Positions 26,577-34,908 of a stretch of 64,000 bases of DNA are shown here, piece after piece (positions within the stretch are counted from its first letter, which is position 1; every line of letters starts with the position of its first letter). The position numbers and the translations under genes were made by a program. Below the pieces are notes generated by a model, which worked only from the letters and a program-made list of their open reading frames with translations, made no database searches and was not told the origin of the DNA. The stretch comes from Methanobacterium sp. BRmetb2 (GTDB lineage: Archaea > Methanobacteriota > Methanobacteria > Methanobacteriales > Methanobacteriaceae): the NCBI GenBank assembly GCA_003491285.1, contig CP022705.1:1299501-1363500 (forward strand), written 5' to 3'.

Positions 26577-27602
26577 CTAAGTTCTAATTTTTTCTTTTAA
26601 TTTTTTAAGAAGTTTTTCATCAATTTTATCCTTATTAATATTGATAAATTTAGGTAGATAATCTCTTTTACATAAACCTGAATTCCAAATTTGATTATTA
26701 TTAATAGAATGAATAACCACAACATTTACTTCTTCAACGCTTAATTCATGGAAAAAAGGTTGTAATTCGCTCATTAACTTTTCAGCATTACGGTATCCAT
26801 GTACTGTTTTTAATTTTTCAATTAAATTATCTAAAATATATAATCTAGGAAAATTTTTTTTTATGGGAGTTATTAAATAATTTGAAGGAATATTCTTTTC
26901 TTTTATAAATTTTCCTTGCCGATGATTCATAAAACCATACGGTTCGATTTCTTTATCCAGTTTTAAGGGTATAAAGCAAATATTTCTAAAACAAGCGATA
27001 CCTACTTCCTGAGAACACCATTCAGACTCCTTGAAATTTTTGCTTAGTATGGGGATAAACACATCTGTTTTGGCGAGTTCTCTCAGAATGCGTTTTTTCC
27101 ATTTTTCAGATATTCCGATATCGTCATGGGCCATGAAACAATCTACTCCAAAACTTGCAAGAATTTCTTTTATTTCGGCTGCAACAAGCTTATCTTTACT
27201 AGAATAACCTATAAACACCTTAATTTTTTCTTTCGTAGAATTTTTATCTTTAGGACTAATTTCAGATGGAAATTTGTTGTCGTTTAAAAAATCTTTTAAG
27301 TCAGGATATTCATTTGGATACTCCTCTTGAATTACTAAATACTTTTTTAAAATATGATTCATCATTTTTTTCGCATTATCTGGATTTTCTAAATACGCAT
27401 CTTTAAGTACATTTTTAATTGACTGGTAATAATCATCTTCATCATATAATTGGCTATTTAATAGATGATAATGTTCTTCCAATAAATTTTTAAATTCAAA
27501 AGCTTCTAAAACCAAATCCCAATCTATTTTAATATCTTCAGCTTCTTCGTTGTAAATTATCTTTGCAACATCACCCACAAAAAGCAAGTCTTTATCAACC
27601 AT
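26577..27602 (-). CDS. TIR-domain protein, probable defence effector
   Basis: A 341-residue protein. Residues about 127-245 are a TIR domain: VFIGYSSKDKLVAAEIKEIL, then VDCFMAHDDI, and SEWCSQEVGIA with Glu199 where TIR NADases have the catalytic glutamate. The first 120 residues are a helical, acidic domain I do not recognise, and the last 90 residues form a further unknown domain (VVVIHSINNNQIW). No membrane helix is present. GGGGG is the RBS. It diverges from the Type IIG enzyme with 158 bp between; such neighbours support anti-phage NAD depletion, which is inferred. Confidence 0.8.
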   Translation of the reverse strand: MVDKDLLFVGDVAKIIYNEEAEDIKIDWDLVLEAFEFKNLLEEHYHLLNSQLYDEDDYYQSIKNVLKDAYLENPDNAKKMMNHILKKYLVIQEEYPNEYPDLKDFLNDNKFPSEISPKDKNSTKEKIKVFIGYSSKDKLVAAEIKEILASFGVDCFMAHDDIGISEKWKKRILRELAKTDVFIPILSKNFKESEWCSQEVGIACFRNICFIPLKLDKEIEPYGFMNHRQGKFIKEKNIPSNYLITPIKKNFPRLYILDNLIEKLKTVHGYRNAEKLMSELQPFFHELSVEEVNVVVIHSINNNQIWNSGLCKRDYLPKFININKDKIDEKLLKKLKEKIRT

Positions 27603-27760
27603 TAAAAACCCCCATAATCCTTAATAATTAAATAACATCAAATTTTACATAAAACTTTTTATTTATATGTGTTAAATAAAATTTATATTACGCTTATCTT
27701 TAAAGTTAATCCTATAAAAAAAAATCTTTTATTGGTATTTTAAGGGGGTTTGTTTTTAAT

Positions 27761-30700
27761 ATGCCAGAAGCACCAAAAGAAATCATCAGATTGGTTAAAA
27801 AATTTGAGGATAATCATGAAAGATATAAAAATCCTAGTTACAATGAGGAACAGCTTAAACAAGAGTTTATAAATCCATTTTTCAAGGCTTTGGGTTGGGA
27901 TATGGAAAATGAAGAGGATGCAGCTCCCCAATATCGAGATGTCATTTTTGAAGATTCCATTGAAGTTTCAGGGAGTAAAAAAGCTCCTGATTATTGTTTC
28001 ACAATGGCAGGACAACGTAAATTTTTTGTTGAAGCTAAAAAACCATCAATAAATATTAATAAAGATCGAGAACCTGCTTTCCAAGTGCGAAGATATGGTT
28101 GGAGTGCTGATCTTCCTGTGTCAATATTAACTGATTTTGAAGAATTTTCTATTTATGAATCAAGATCTAAGCCCAAAAAGAGTGATAGTCCTAGTAAATA
28201 TAGGATCAAATATTTTAAATTCACAGATTATGTTGAGAAGTGGGATTATATTTATGAAAGGTTCTCTAAAGAAGCTGTAAGGAAAGGATGGTTCGATAAA
28301 TTTGCTGAAACCGACAAAAAAAAGAGGGGAACAACTAGTGTTGATGATGAGTTTCTAAAAGAAATGGAAGAGTGGAGGGAACTTTTAGCAAGGAATATAG
28401 CTAATAGAAATAAAGAATTAAGTATTGATGATTTAAATTTCGCCGTTCAACAGATTATTGATAGGATTGTATTTCTTAGGAACTGTGAGGATAGAGGGAT
28501 AGAGAAATATGAACGAATAAGAAATCTTTTGGACAATAAAAACATTTATAATAATTTTTGTGAGTTATGTAAAAAGGCTGACGAAAAATACAATTCAGGA
28601 TTATTTCACTTTAAAGAAGAAAAAGGCCGACCTAGCTATCCCGATAAATTAACCCTTAATTTAAATATAGATGATGGTGTTTTGAAAAAAATAATTACAA
28701 ATTTATATTATCCTGACAGTCCTTATGTATTTTCAGTTATACCTCCAGAAATATTAGGCCATGTATATGAACAGTTTTTAGGAAAAGTTATAAGATTAAC
28801 TCCTTCGCATCAAGCTAAGGTTGAAGAAAAACCTGAAGTTAAAAAAGCAGGCGGAATTTATTATACTCCTAAATTTATCGTTGATTATATTGTAGAAAAT
28901 ACTGTAAGAAAACTTTGTAAAGGTAAAACACCTAAAACAGTTTCAAAATTAAAAATATTGGATCCTGCGTGTGGATCAGGATCATTTTTGTTAGGGGCAT
29001 ATAATTCACTTTTAGATTGGCATTTAGAATATTATATAAAACAAAAGGATAAGAAAAAGCTAACTTCTAGAATTTATCCTGGAAAACATAATGAATGGTA
29101 TTTGACTATACAGGAAAAGAAAAGAATTCTTTTAAATAATATATATGGTGTTGATTTAGATCCGCAGGCGGTAGAAGTTACAAAGTTATCTTTATTACTC
29201 AAAGTTCTGGAAGATGAACATAAAGAGGTGATAGATGTTCAAAGTCAATTTGGACAAAGAGCACTGCCTGATTTAGATGGAAATATTAAATGTGGAAACT
29301 CTTTAATAGGAAATGAAATTTATGAAGATTCTGACTTAGATGAAAGTGATATTAAACGTATTAATCCTTTTGATTGGGAAAAAGAATTTGGAACTACTAA
29401 ATTTGATGCAGTTATAGGCAATCCACCGTACATACGTATTCAAGCAATGAAAGAATGGGCTCCAATTGAAGTTGAATTTTATAAGAAAAATTATGTTTCA
29501 GCAAGTAAAGGGAACTATGATATTTATATTGTTTTTGTTGAAAGAGGTCTTGAGTTATTAAATGAAAAAGGACGATTAGGATTTATCTTACCCCACAAGT
29601 TTTTCAATGCAAAATATGGAGAATCTTTAAGAGGACTAATTGCTGAAGGCGGTTATTTGGATAAAATTGTCCACTTTGGAGATTTACAGATTTTTAACAA
29701 TGCTTCAACATATACCTGTTTATTATTTTTAGATAAAAAGCCCAATAAAAGGTTTGAATTTGTTAAAGTAGAAGATTTAGAAAAATGGCGTAGATTAGGA
29801 GAATGTGTTAAAGGTAAAGTTAGTCTTAAAAAGGTATCAGATAATGAATGGAATTTTATTGTTGGAGAATGTGCTGAATTATTTGAAAAATTAAGTAAAA
29901 TGCCAGTTAAACTGGGTGATATATCAAAAAGGATATTCCAAGGCTTAATAACTGGTGCAGATAATGTTTTTATATTAGAAAATTTAGAAAATGGTGTATA
30001 TTTTTCTAAAGCTGCTAATAAGTCCTATAAATTAGAAAATAATCTTTTACATCCATTGTGTAAAGGTTCTGTAAATATTCGTCGTTATCATATTTCAAAT
30101 TTAACTAAATCAATTTTATTTCCTTATGAATTTGTCAATGGAAAAGCAACCCTAATAAAAAAAGAACCGTTCTCTAAGGAATATCCGAACACTTGGAAGT
30201 ATTTATTAAGCAATCGTAATAAGCTTGAATCCAGAGAAAGGGGTAAATGGAAAAATGAACGGTGGTATGCATTTGGACGTACACAAAATATGAATGAAAT
30301 GGAACAGATAAAACTTTTAACTCCAAGTATTGCAAGTTCCGCATCATTCACATTGGATAAAAGTGAATTCTACTACTTCATTGGAAGTGGTGGAGGTGGT
30401 GGGGGTGGATATGGTATTACACTTAACTCTGATAATATCAATGATTATATGTATATTTTGGGTCTTTTAAATTCAAATTTACTTGATAAATATCTCAAAT
30501 CCTACAGTAGCCAGTTCCGTGGGGGTTATTATGCATATAACAAACAATATATAGAAAAATTACCGATTCATGCGATTGATTTAGATAATCTTGAAGATGT
30601 AACTATTTATGATAAAGTTGTTATCTTAGTAGAAAAAATCCTTAAATTACATGAAAATCTAACAAACACAAAAACTCCAAATGAAAAAGAGATGATCCAA

Positions 30701-30802
30701 CGTCAAATCGATGCAACTGATAAACAGATTGACAGGTTGATTTATGAATTATACGATCTAACACCTGAGGAGATAAGGATCATAGAAGATAGTCTAGATT
30801 AG
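27761..30802 (+). CDS. Type IIG restriction-modification enzyme (Eco57I/TaqI-C type)
   Basis: A 1013-residue single-chain enzyme. The N-terminal PD-(D/E)XK nuclease is shown by PDY at 76-78 and EAK at 91-93. A helical connector follows, then the adenine-N6 methyltransferase with GGIYYTPKFIVDYIV, motif I DPACGSGSFLLGAY near residue 404 and motif IV NPPY near residue 553. The C-terminal 300 residues are a TaqI-C-like recognition region, with a run of glycines near residues 874-883 and ending QIDRLIYELYDLT. It cuts and methylates with one target domain, so it needs no partner. RBS is GGGGG. Confidence 0.9.
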   Translation: MPEAPKEIIRLVKKFEDNHERYKNPSYNEEQLKQEFINPFFKALGWDMENEEDAAPQYRDVIFEDSIEVSGSKKAPDYCFTMAGQRKFFVEAKKPSININKDREPAFQVRRYGWSADLPVSILTDFEEFSIYESRSKPKKSDSPSKYRIKYFKFTDYVEKWDYIYERFSKEAVRKGWFDKFAETDKKKRGTTSVDDEFLKEMEEWRELLARNIANRNKELSIDDLNFAVQQIIDRIVFLRNCEDRGIEKYERIRNLLDNKNIYNNFCELCKKADEKYNSGLFHFKEEKGRPSYPDKLTLNLNIDDGVLKKIITNLYYPDSPYVFSVIPPEILGHVYEQFLGKVIRLTPSHQAKVEEKPEVKKAGGIYYTPKFIVDYIVENTVRKLCKGKTPKTVSKLKILDPACGSGSFLLGAYNSLLDWHLEYYIKQKDKKKLTSRIYPGKHNEWYLTIQEKKRILLNNIYGVDLDPQAVEVTKLSLLLKVLEDEHKEVIDVQSQFGQRALPDLDGNIKCGNSLIGNEIYEDSDLDESDIKRINPFDWEKEFGTTKFDAVIGNPPYIRIQAMKEWAPIEVEFYKKNYVSASKGNYDIYIVFVERGLELLNEKGRLGFILPHKFFNAKYGESLRGLIAEGGYLDKIVHFGDLQIFNNASTYTCLLFLDKKPNKRFEFVKVEDLEKWRRLGECVKGKVSLKKVSDNEWNFIVGECAELFEKLSKMPVKLGDISKRIFQGLITGADNVFILENLENGVYFSKAANKSYKLENNLLHPLCKGSVNIRRYHISNLTKSILFPYEFVNGKATLIKKEPFSKEYPNTWKYLLSNRNKLESRERGKWKNERWYAFGRTQNMNEMEQIKLLTPSIASSASFTLDKSEFYYFIGSGGGGGGGYGITLNSDNINDYMYILGLLNSNLLDKYLKSYSSQFRGGYYAYNKQYIEKLPIHAIDLDNLEDVTIYDKVVILVEKILKLHENLTNTKTPNEKEMIQRQIDATDKQIDRLIYELYDLTPEEIRIIEDSLD

Positions 30803-30808
30803 AAAAGG

Positions 30809-31783
30809 TCATTTTATACGAATTGCATCTAAATAAAATTCTGAATCTCTCATTTCCATTTTATATACTTCAAAATTTCTTTCTTTAGCAATTTTGATAA
30901 CATCTTTAATATTTTCTTCATTTGCTTTCGCACCTAAATATACAGATTTAGGCTTAGGTAAATTTATATAATGTTCGTTTGATTTCTTGTTAATAGTATT
31001 AACGTATCTCCATTCCTTTTCATAACTCCACTCATGGGATTTTGTGATTGCGGCACGATATGAAATATTATGTAAGATCTTAGAGTGTATGAAAAACTTA
31101 GTTGCATCAAAAATAGTATTTTCATAAATAACTGGGAATAAAAATTGTTTTAAAAGGTCATGATTTTCTAGAGAACTAAAATCATATTCAATGCAAAGTC
31201 CTTTATGGCGATCTGCATAATGGCTCCACATTAAAATTGAATCGTTTTTTTCACTAAAACAAGTAATAAAAGTTTTATCTTTAGATTCTTTAATTAATTT
31301 ACTATAAAACTTACTATATTCCTCCTTTGAATCTTTTAATATTGCTTCTGCATTCTCATCTGCTTCTCGCATTAATTCAACCATTTTTTGTGTTTTTCTA
31401 TTTGAAACATTTTTTGTGTTGATTATTCTTAATAGTTCCTTAGTAGGTTCAGTACTACTTTTTATATGATCTATTTCTTCAGGCGCTAATTCAAGAGAAA
31501 TATTGTTTATTATACCATCTATTCCTTCACGAAAGTATTCATTTATCACTAGTTTTGGAATGGAGGAAATAGCACAATCAAATGGATCATTAAATTTATT
31601 AGGATTTGAAAGCCACATTTTATCATTTTTTAATAGGTCTAATGTATGGCTTTCCTTATCAAAAGGCCCATATTTATATAAAGCGTCGGGAATATTTTGA
31701 TTTTTTAGTTCTATTGCTTTTTCCCTATCTTTTGTTTGCTTTTCTGGATCAAAATAAAGATATACAAATTTTTTTTTCCACAA
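30809..31783 (-). CDS. DUF2971 protein
   Basis: A 324-residue soluble protein. LYKYGPFDKESHTLDLLKNDKMWLSNPNKFNDPFDC, the ITCFSE...ILMWSHYADRHKGLCIEYDF block and EKEWRYV are the signature of DUF2971, a family frequent in defence islands and related in layout to ADP-ribosyl-type folds by some predictions. Start is a TTG with GAGGGT 5-6 bases upstream. It is convergent with the Type IIG gene, 6 bp between the stops. Molecular function unknown. Confidence 0.82.
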   Translation of the reverse strand: MWKKKFVYLYFDPEKQTKDREKAIELKNQNIPDALYKYGPFDKESHTLDLLKNDKMWLSNPNKFNDPFDCAISSIPKLVINEYFREGIDGIINNISLELAPEEIDHIKSSTEPTKELLRIINTKNVSNRKTQKMVELMREADENAEAILKDSKEEYSKFYSKLIKESKDKTFITCFSEKNDSILMWSHYADRHKGLCIEYDFSSLENHDLLKQFLFPVIYENTIFDATKFFIHSKILHNISYRAAITKSHEWSYEKEWRYVNTINKKSNEHYINLPKPKSVYLGAKANEENIKDVIKIAKERNFEVYKMEMRDSEFYLDAIRIK

Positions 31784-31867
31784 TTTTAACCCTCAATTAT
31801 TCTAAATGTTCCATCCAATTTTAGATCATTATGGAGTTTTTTATTTTTCCACAAATTCATAGTATTA

Positions 31868-32356
31868 TTATTCTACATTTTTGGCTTCACGGATTATCAA
31901 AGCTATTCTATCATCTATTGCTTTTTTATTTGGGTTCCCAATTTTATCATCCCAATATATGCTGTACCATCTGTTATTAATTTTGAATAATACTTCTCCT
32001 TCAATTTGATTTGCAATGATATCTTCATATATACCATAATAAACTTTAACTTCTTCAATGATGGTTTCACCATAATCTAAAACTCGATATCCTATTTCTG
32101 CATCTTCAGCACGGGGTGATGTTCGTCTTTTAGCTTCTTCAACATCCATCTCTTTTAGCATAGTATAATTCTGTAAATAAACAACAAAATCCTTTTTAGC
32201 ATTCTCTTTATTCCATTCTGATAATTCATCACCGGCGGGTGGAGCTCCATATTCTTTTATAAGCTCTTCATATGTTAGAGATTCAGTACATCCGGAAATA
32301 GTAACGATTCCAACTATCAATAAAACAAAAATAATAAAATTGATGCTTTTATTCAT
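31868..32356 (-). CDS. Lipoprotein of unknown function
   Basis: A 162-residue protein with an N-terminal signal sequence of about 20 residues that ends in a lipobox TISGC, so Cys23 is probably lipid-modified and the rest is outside the membrane. The mature part is charged and ends with a domain GEVLFKINNRWYSIYWDD. No family is recognised. GAGGGG is the RBS. It sits at the right part of the accessory island, next to the structured RNA candidate. Confidence 0.7.
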   Translation of the reverse strand: MNKSINFIIFVLLIVGIVTISGCTESLTYEELIKEYGAPPAGDELSEWNKENAKKDFVVYLQNYTMLKEMDVEEAKRRTSPRAEDAEIGYRVLDYGETIIEEVKVYYGIYEDIIANQIEGEVLFKINNRWYSIYWDDKIGNPNKKAIDDRIALIIREAKNVE

Positions 32357-32440
32357 CTAAGCCCCTCTTCATCCCATATTTTTTATTCATAAATAAAATT
32401 TTTTGTTACATTACTTTTCATATACTCTCTTTTTAGTAAT

Positions 32441-32448
32441 CTTTATAA
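32441..32448 (+). promoter_or_regulatory. Probable TATA box of the 32.5-kb RNA
   Basis: CTTTATAA lies about 25 bases before the first base of the closing stem at 32468, the standard archaeal promoter spacing. It supports transcription on the plus strand, against both flanking genes. Confidence 0.45.
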
Positions 32449-32467
32449 GTTACATTGTTGAATATAT

Positions 32468-32560
32468 TAATGTGCAACTGTAAAAACATAGAGTTGTTGG
32501 GGGAGAAAAGGGGAAAAACCGGAGACCGCCAAGTTCACATTATTTAGAAGGATGTCTAAA
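32468..32560 (+). ncRNA. Candidate structured RNA in the defence island
   Basis: TAATGTG (32468-32474), a bulged C, and AACT (32476-32479) pair with AGTT (32532-32535) and CACATTA (32536-32542): 11 base pairs. The enclosed 50 bases are purine-rich and much more GC-rich than the surroundings (GGGGGAGAAAAGGGG, then ACCGGAGACCGCC). CAACT can alternatively pair with AGTTG at 32492-32496, giving a switch-like second fold. A 6-bp hairpin TTTAGA/TCTAAA (32543-32560) follows at once, then a T-rich run, as a terminator. No family is recognised. Confidence 0.5.
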
Positions 32561-32590
32561 TAATTATTCATTTTATCTTTCTTTTTTAAT
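32543..32590 (+). terminator. Hairpin and T-rich terminator after the RNA candidate
   Basis: TTTAGA-AGGATG-TCTAAA at 32543-32560 followed by ATTTTATCTTTCTTTTTT. The arrangement resembles a terminator for the plus-strand RNA. Confidence 0.45.
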
Positions 32591-33088
32591 TTATTCATTG
32601 TTTAAATCATTAATAGAATTAGTTAGGTCTCCATCCGAAGCTTTGTATAAGCTTTTTAGATTTTCCGTTATGCTGTATATTTCTTTGATTTGTTTTTGAT
32701 ATTCATTTTTGCTTATTTCTTGATTAATGTATTTTTTTCGAAGTTCTAAGCTCTTTTTTAATTGTTCTATGTTTATTTTGTAAATTTTCTCTTTCTCTTT
32801 CAATGAATCATCCAATTCTGTCTTGGTTATGGATCCTATCTTATAATTATATTCACTAGTCGCAATTGTAGCTCTGTGCTCTGCTTTCATATATTCTAAT
32901 TCGATATTATAATGTTTATCCACACTATTCAACAATTCAGTATTGTTTTCTCCACCTTCAACAGCTTCTACAAACATATCATCCCAGGTGGGAGAAAATT
33001 CGTAATCAAGATACGCTAATAGTCCAATAAAAACCAAGATTATTCCGGGCAAAATAATCAAAATAAGCAATTTTTTTCTATTGTCCAT
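32591..33088 (-). CDS. Membrane-anchored coiled-coil protein, hypothetical
   Basis: A 165-residue protein with one N-terminal membrane helix (about residues 8-27) and a long charged helical region from about residue 60 to 150 rich in K, E, L and I, consistent with a coiled coil outside or along the membrane. It ends in an acidic tail. I recognise no family. No clear RBS precedes the ATG. It is the last gene of the accessory segment before mptE. Confidence 0.6.
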   Translation of the reverse strand: MDNRKKLLILIILPGIILVFIGLLAYLDYEFSPTWDDMFVEAVEGGENNTELLNSVDKHYNIELEYMKAEHRATIATSEYNYKIGSITKTELDDSLKEKEKIYKINIEQLKKSLELRKKYINQEISKNEYQKQIKEIYSITENLKSLYKASDGDLTNSINDLNNE

Positions 33089-33269
33089 GAAATAAGTGAA
33101 ATATAAACTAGTAATTAAAATTTATTATTTTTTTATAAATTATTATAACCTTTATTTTTCTCATTTTTGGAAAGAATAAATCTGAAAAATAAATCTTCTT
33201 TTTTCTATTTTTAATCATCATTTATGTAATTCAAAATAAATTTTTCAGAAAAGATCCTCAATGCCCCAT

Positions 33270-34031
33270 TCAACTGTTTAAATTAATCTCATCAACTTTC
33301 ACTTGTCTAATCCCTTTTAATAAATCACCATAGGATATATTAACTATCTTCACATTTTCATGTCTTGCTGCCCATTCTATAAGCCTTTTAGCATAATCTA
33401 ATTTCAATTTTTTTATTTCATCTGCGTTATCTAATGATTTTCCCAATTCGGGCCGTGAATAGTTGGTCACAATATCTCCAAAGTCCATCCCGGCTAAAAT
33501 TATTAAACGTGCTTTTAGTTCAATGGCTAAAAATACGCACCGGTCCCCATCAGTAAATCCACCAAAATTATACACATTTTTTAAGGGGGTACTCTGTGTG
33601 CTTCCCATGATATTTTTGATCCGTGGCACATATTTCTTGATTTTATCCTGATTGTCTCCATGTGCATGAACAACAAGTACTGAACCCAATTTATCTGCCT
33701 GTAGTATATCATCTATTTTACCATCCAGGTCGGTGATTATTATGTCAGGCACTATATTTTCCTCTAAAAGGGCGGTGGTAGCACCATCTGCAGCTATGAT
33801 TGTAAAATTATCAATGTTGATTTTCTTAAGTTCTCTTATATTTCTTTTAATAGAAGGGCCTGCACCAAAAACCACCACATTTTTTTTTATATTAATTTTT
33901 TGTGGTGATAAAACCGATTTATCCTCTAATAGTTTACTTAATATAAGTGCAGAATCTTCATCATCTTTTTTACTAAAACCAAACTCTTTAAGTATGGTTT
34001 TATACCATGAAAACCAGGTATCCATGTCCAT
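33270..34031 (-). CDS. mptE: 6-hydroxymethyl-7,8-dihydropterin pyrophosphokinase (archaeal, DUF115)
   Basis: A 253-residue protein of the DUF115 family, identified in methanogens as MptE, which adds pyrophosphate to 6-hydroxymethyl-7,8-dihydropterin on the way to methanopterin. Visible features: VVVFGAGPSIKRN, AADGATTALLE, PDIIITDLDG, HAHGDNQ and FGGFTDGDRCVFLA. It is a core methanogen gene and marks the right edge of the accessory island. The ATG at 34031 or 34025 may be used; no strong RBS is seen. Confidence 0.9.
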   Translation of the reverse strand: MDMDTWFSWYKTILKEFGFSKKDDEDSALILSKLLEDKSVLSPQKINIKKNVVVFGAGPSIKRNIRELKKINIDNFTIIAADGATTALLEENIVPDIIITDLDGKIDDILQADKLGSVLVVHAHGDNQDKIKKYVPRIKNIMGSTQSTPLKNVYNFGGFTDGDRCVFLAIELKARLIILAGMDFGDIVTNYSRPELGKSLDNADEIKKLKLDYAKRLIEWAARHENVKIVNISYGDLLKGIRQVKVDEINLNS

Positions 34032-34166
34032 AACAGAGAGTATTGTAGTGGTTTATAAAATAATTTTTTATTATCATCAATTTTTTTAAAAAAATAAAAA
34101 GAGATTAAACGAAGTATCGCTTTGATTTTTATTTTAGAACCAATAAATCCATCCAAAAAAGGATTT

Positions 34167-34580
34167 TCAGCGACTTTTTGCGTATTCTGCAATGTATGCA
34201 TCACAGGATTCGCAGTGGTAATAGTAATAATACCACCCTTCAATGATATTTGAACCTACCTGTATTGCAGTGCCTTCACAATAAGGACATTTTACTTTAT
34301 TTGGCCCTAAAGCCTTTAGTTTACCTTCTTCAAAAACAGTATAATTCCTTCCCTTATATTCCACAGTATCTGTAAAAGGGGGAGTGTCACTGATTGGAGG
34401 AGTTGTATTTTCTACTTCTTCAGAAATTTCTTCTGGGACTTCAAAATCTTCTTCTAAATTAAGCACCTGTGATTGGGAGCTTACCCTCAAATAATCTTGC
34501 AAAAAAAAGCCTAAAGATACTCCCAAAGTAATTACAATGGTAAATACTATGATTAGAATAATTTTAGCTCTTTTATCCAT
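34167..34580 (-). CDS. Membrane-anchored zinc-ribbon protein
   Basis: A 137-residue protein: one N-terminal membrane helix (about residues 7-25), a low-complexity acidic and proline-rich linker, then a C-terminal zinc ribbon with CPYCEG and CESCDA about 27 residues apart. Topology would place the ribbon outside the cell. The ATG at 34580 is preferred over the GTG nine bases upstream, which looks like part of the RBS. Function unknown. Confidence 0.7.
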   Translation of the reverse strand: MDKRAKIILIIVFTIVITLGVSLGFFLQDYLRVSSQSQVLNLEEDFEVPEEISEEVENTTPPISDTPPFTDTVEYKGRNYTVFEEGKLKALGPNKVKCPYCEGTAIQVGSNIIEGWYYYYYHCESCDAYIAEYAKSR

Positions 34581-34589
34581 AATATTCAC

Positions 34590-34908
34590 TTATACCTTTT
34601 TGTTTTTTCAGATATTTAAATTTTAAAATGAGATATAAATATTGAATTGAATTAGTATTCGAATTATCCGTAGTCCTTAAATATTTTTAGTACTGGAATG
34701 GTTGATAATTAGATTTTAGTCTATGGAGGTTATCCTTATATAAATTTTTGGTCCATTAATATTATTAATTCCAATTTTCTGATTTATTACCAAAAATTGG
34801 TTTAGTATTCATTAAAAGCATTTAAATTAATATTAATACTATAAAAATAAATCATTATCTATTATAGATAAAGCTTATAAGTGAAGTTATAATTGGAGGT
34901 TTTTTTAG
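34590..34908. other. 319-bp divergent promoter region with an inverted repeat
   Basis: It separates the zinc-ribbon gene (minus) from the class V aminotransferase (plus). CCAATTTT (34771-34778) and AAAATTGG (34793-34800) form 8-bp arms around 14 bases. AT-rich TATA-like sequence follows, and GGAGG lies before the aminotransferase ATG. No reading frame is supported. Confidence 0.5.

Noticed and set aside
30385..30412. Glycine run in the Type IIG enzyme as a repeat-driven phase-variation site
   Set aside because: The GGT/GGA/GGG codons are mixed rather than a pure repeat, and a Gly-rich turn at this place is common in TaqI-C-like recognition domains.
33938..34243. 101-codon minus-strand ORF between mptE and the zinc-ribbon gene
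   Set aside because: It overlaps both genes in another frame and has no ribosome binding site; the composition is that of an AT-rich shadow.
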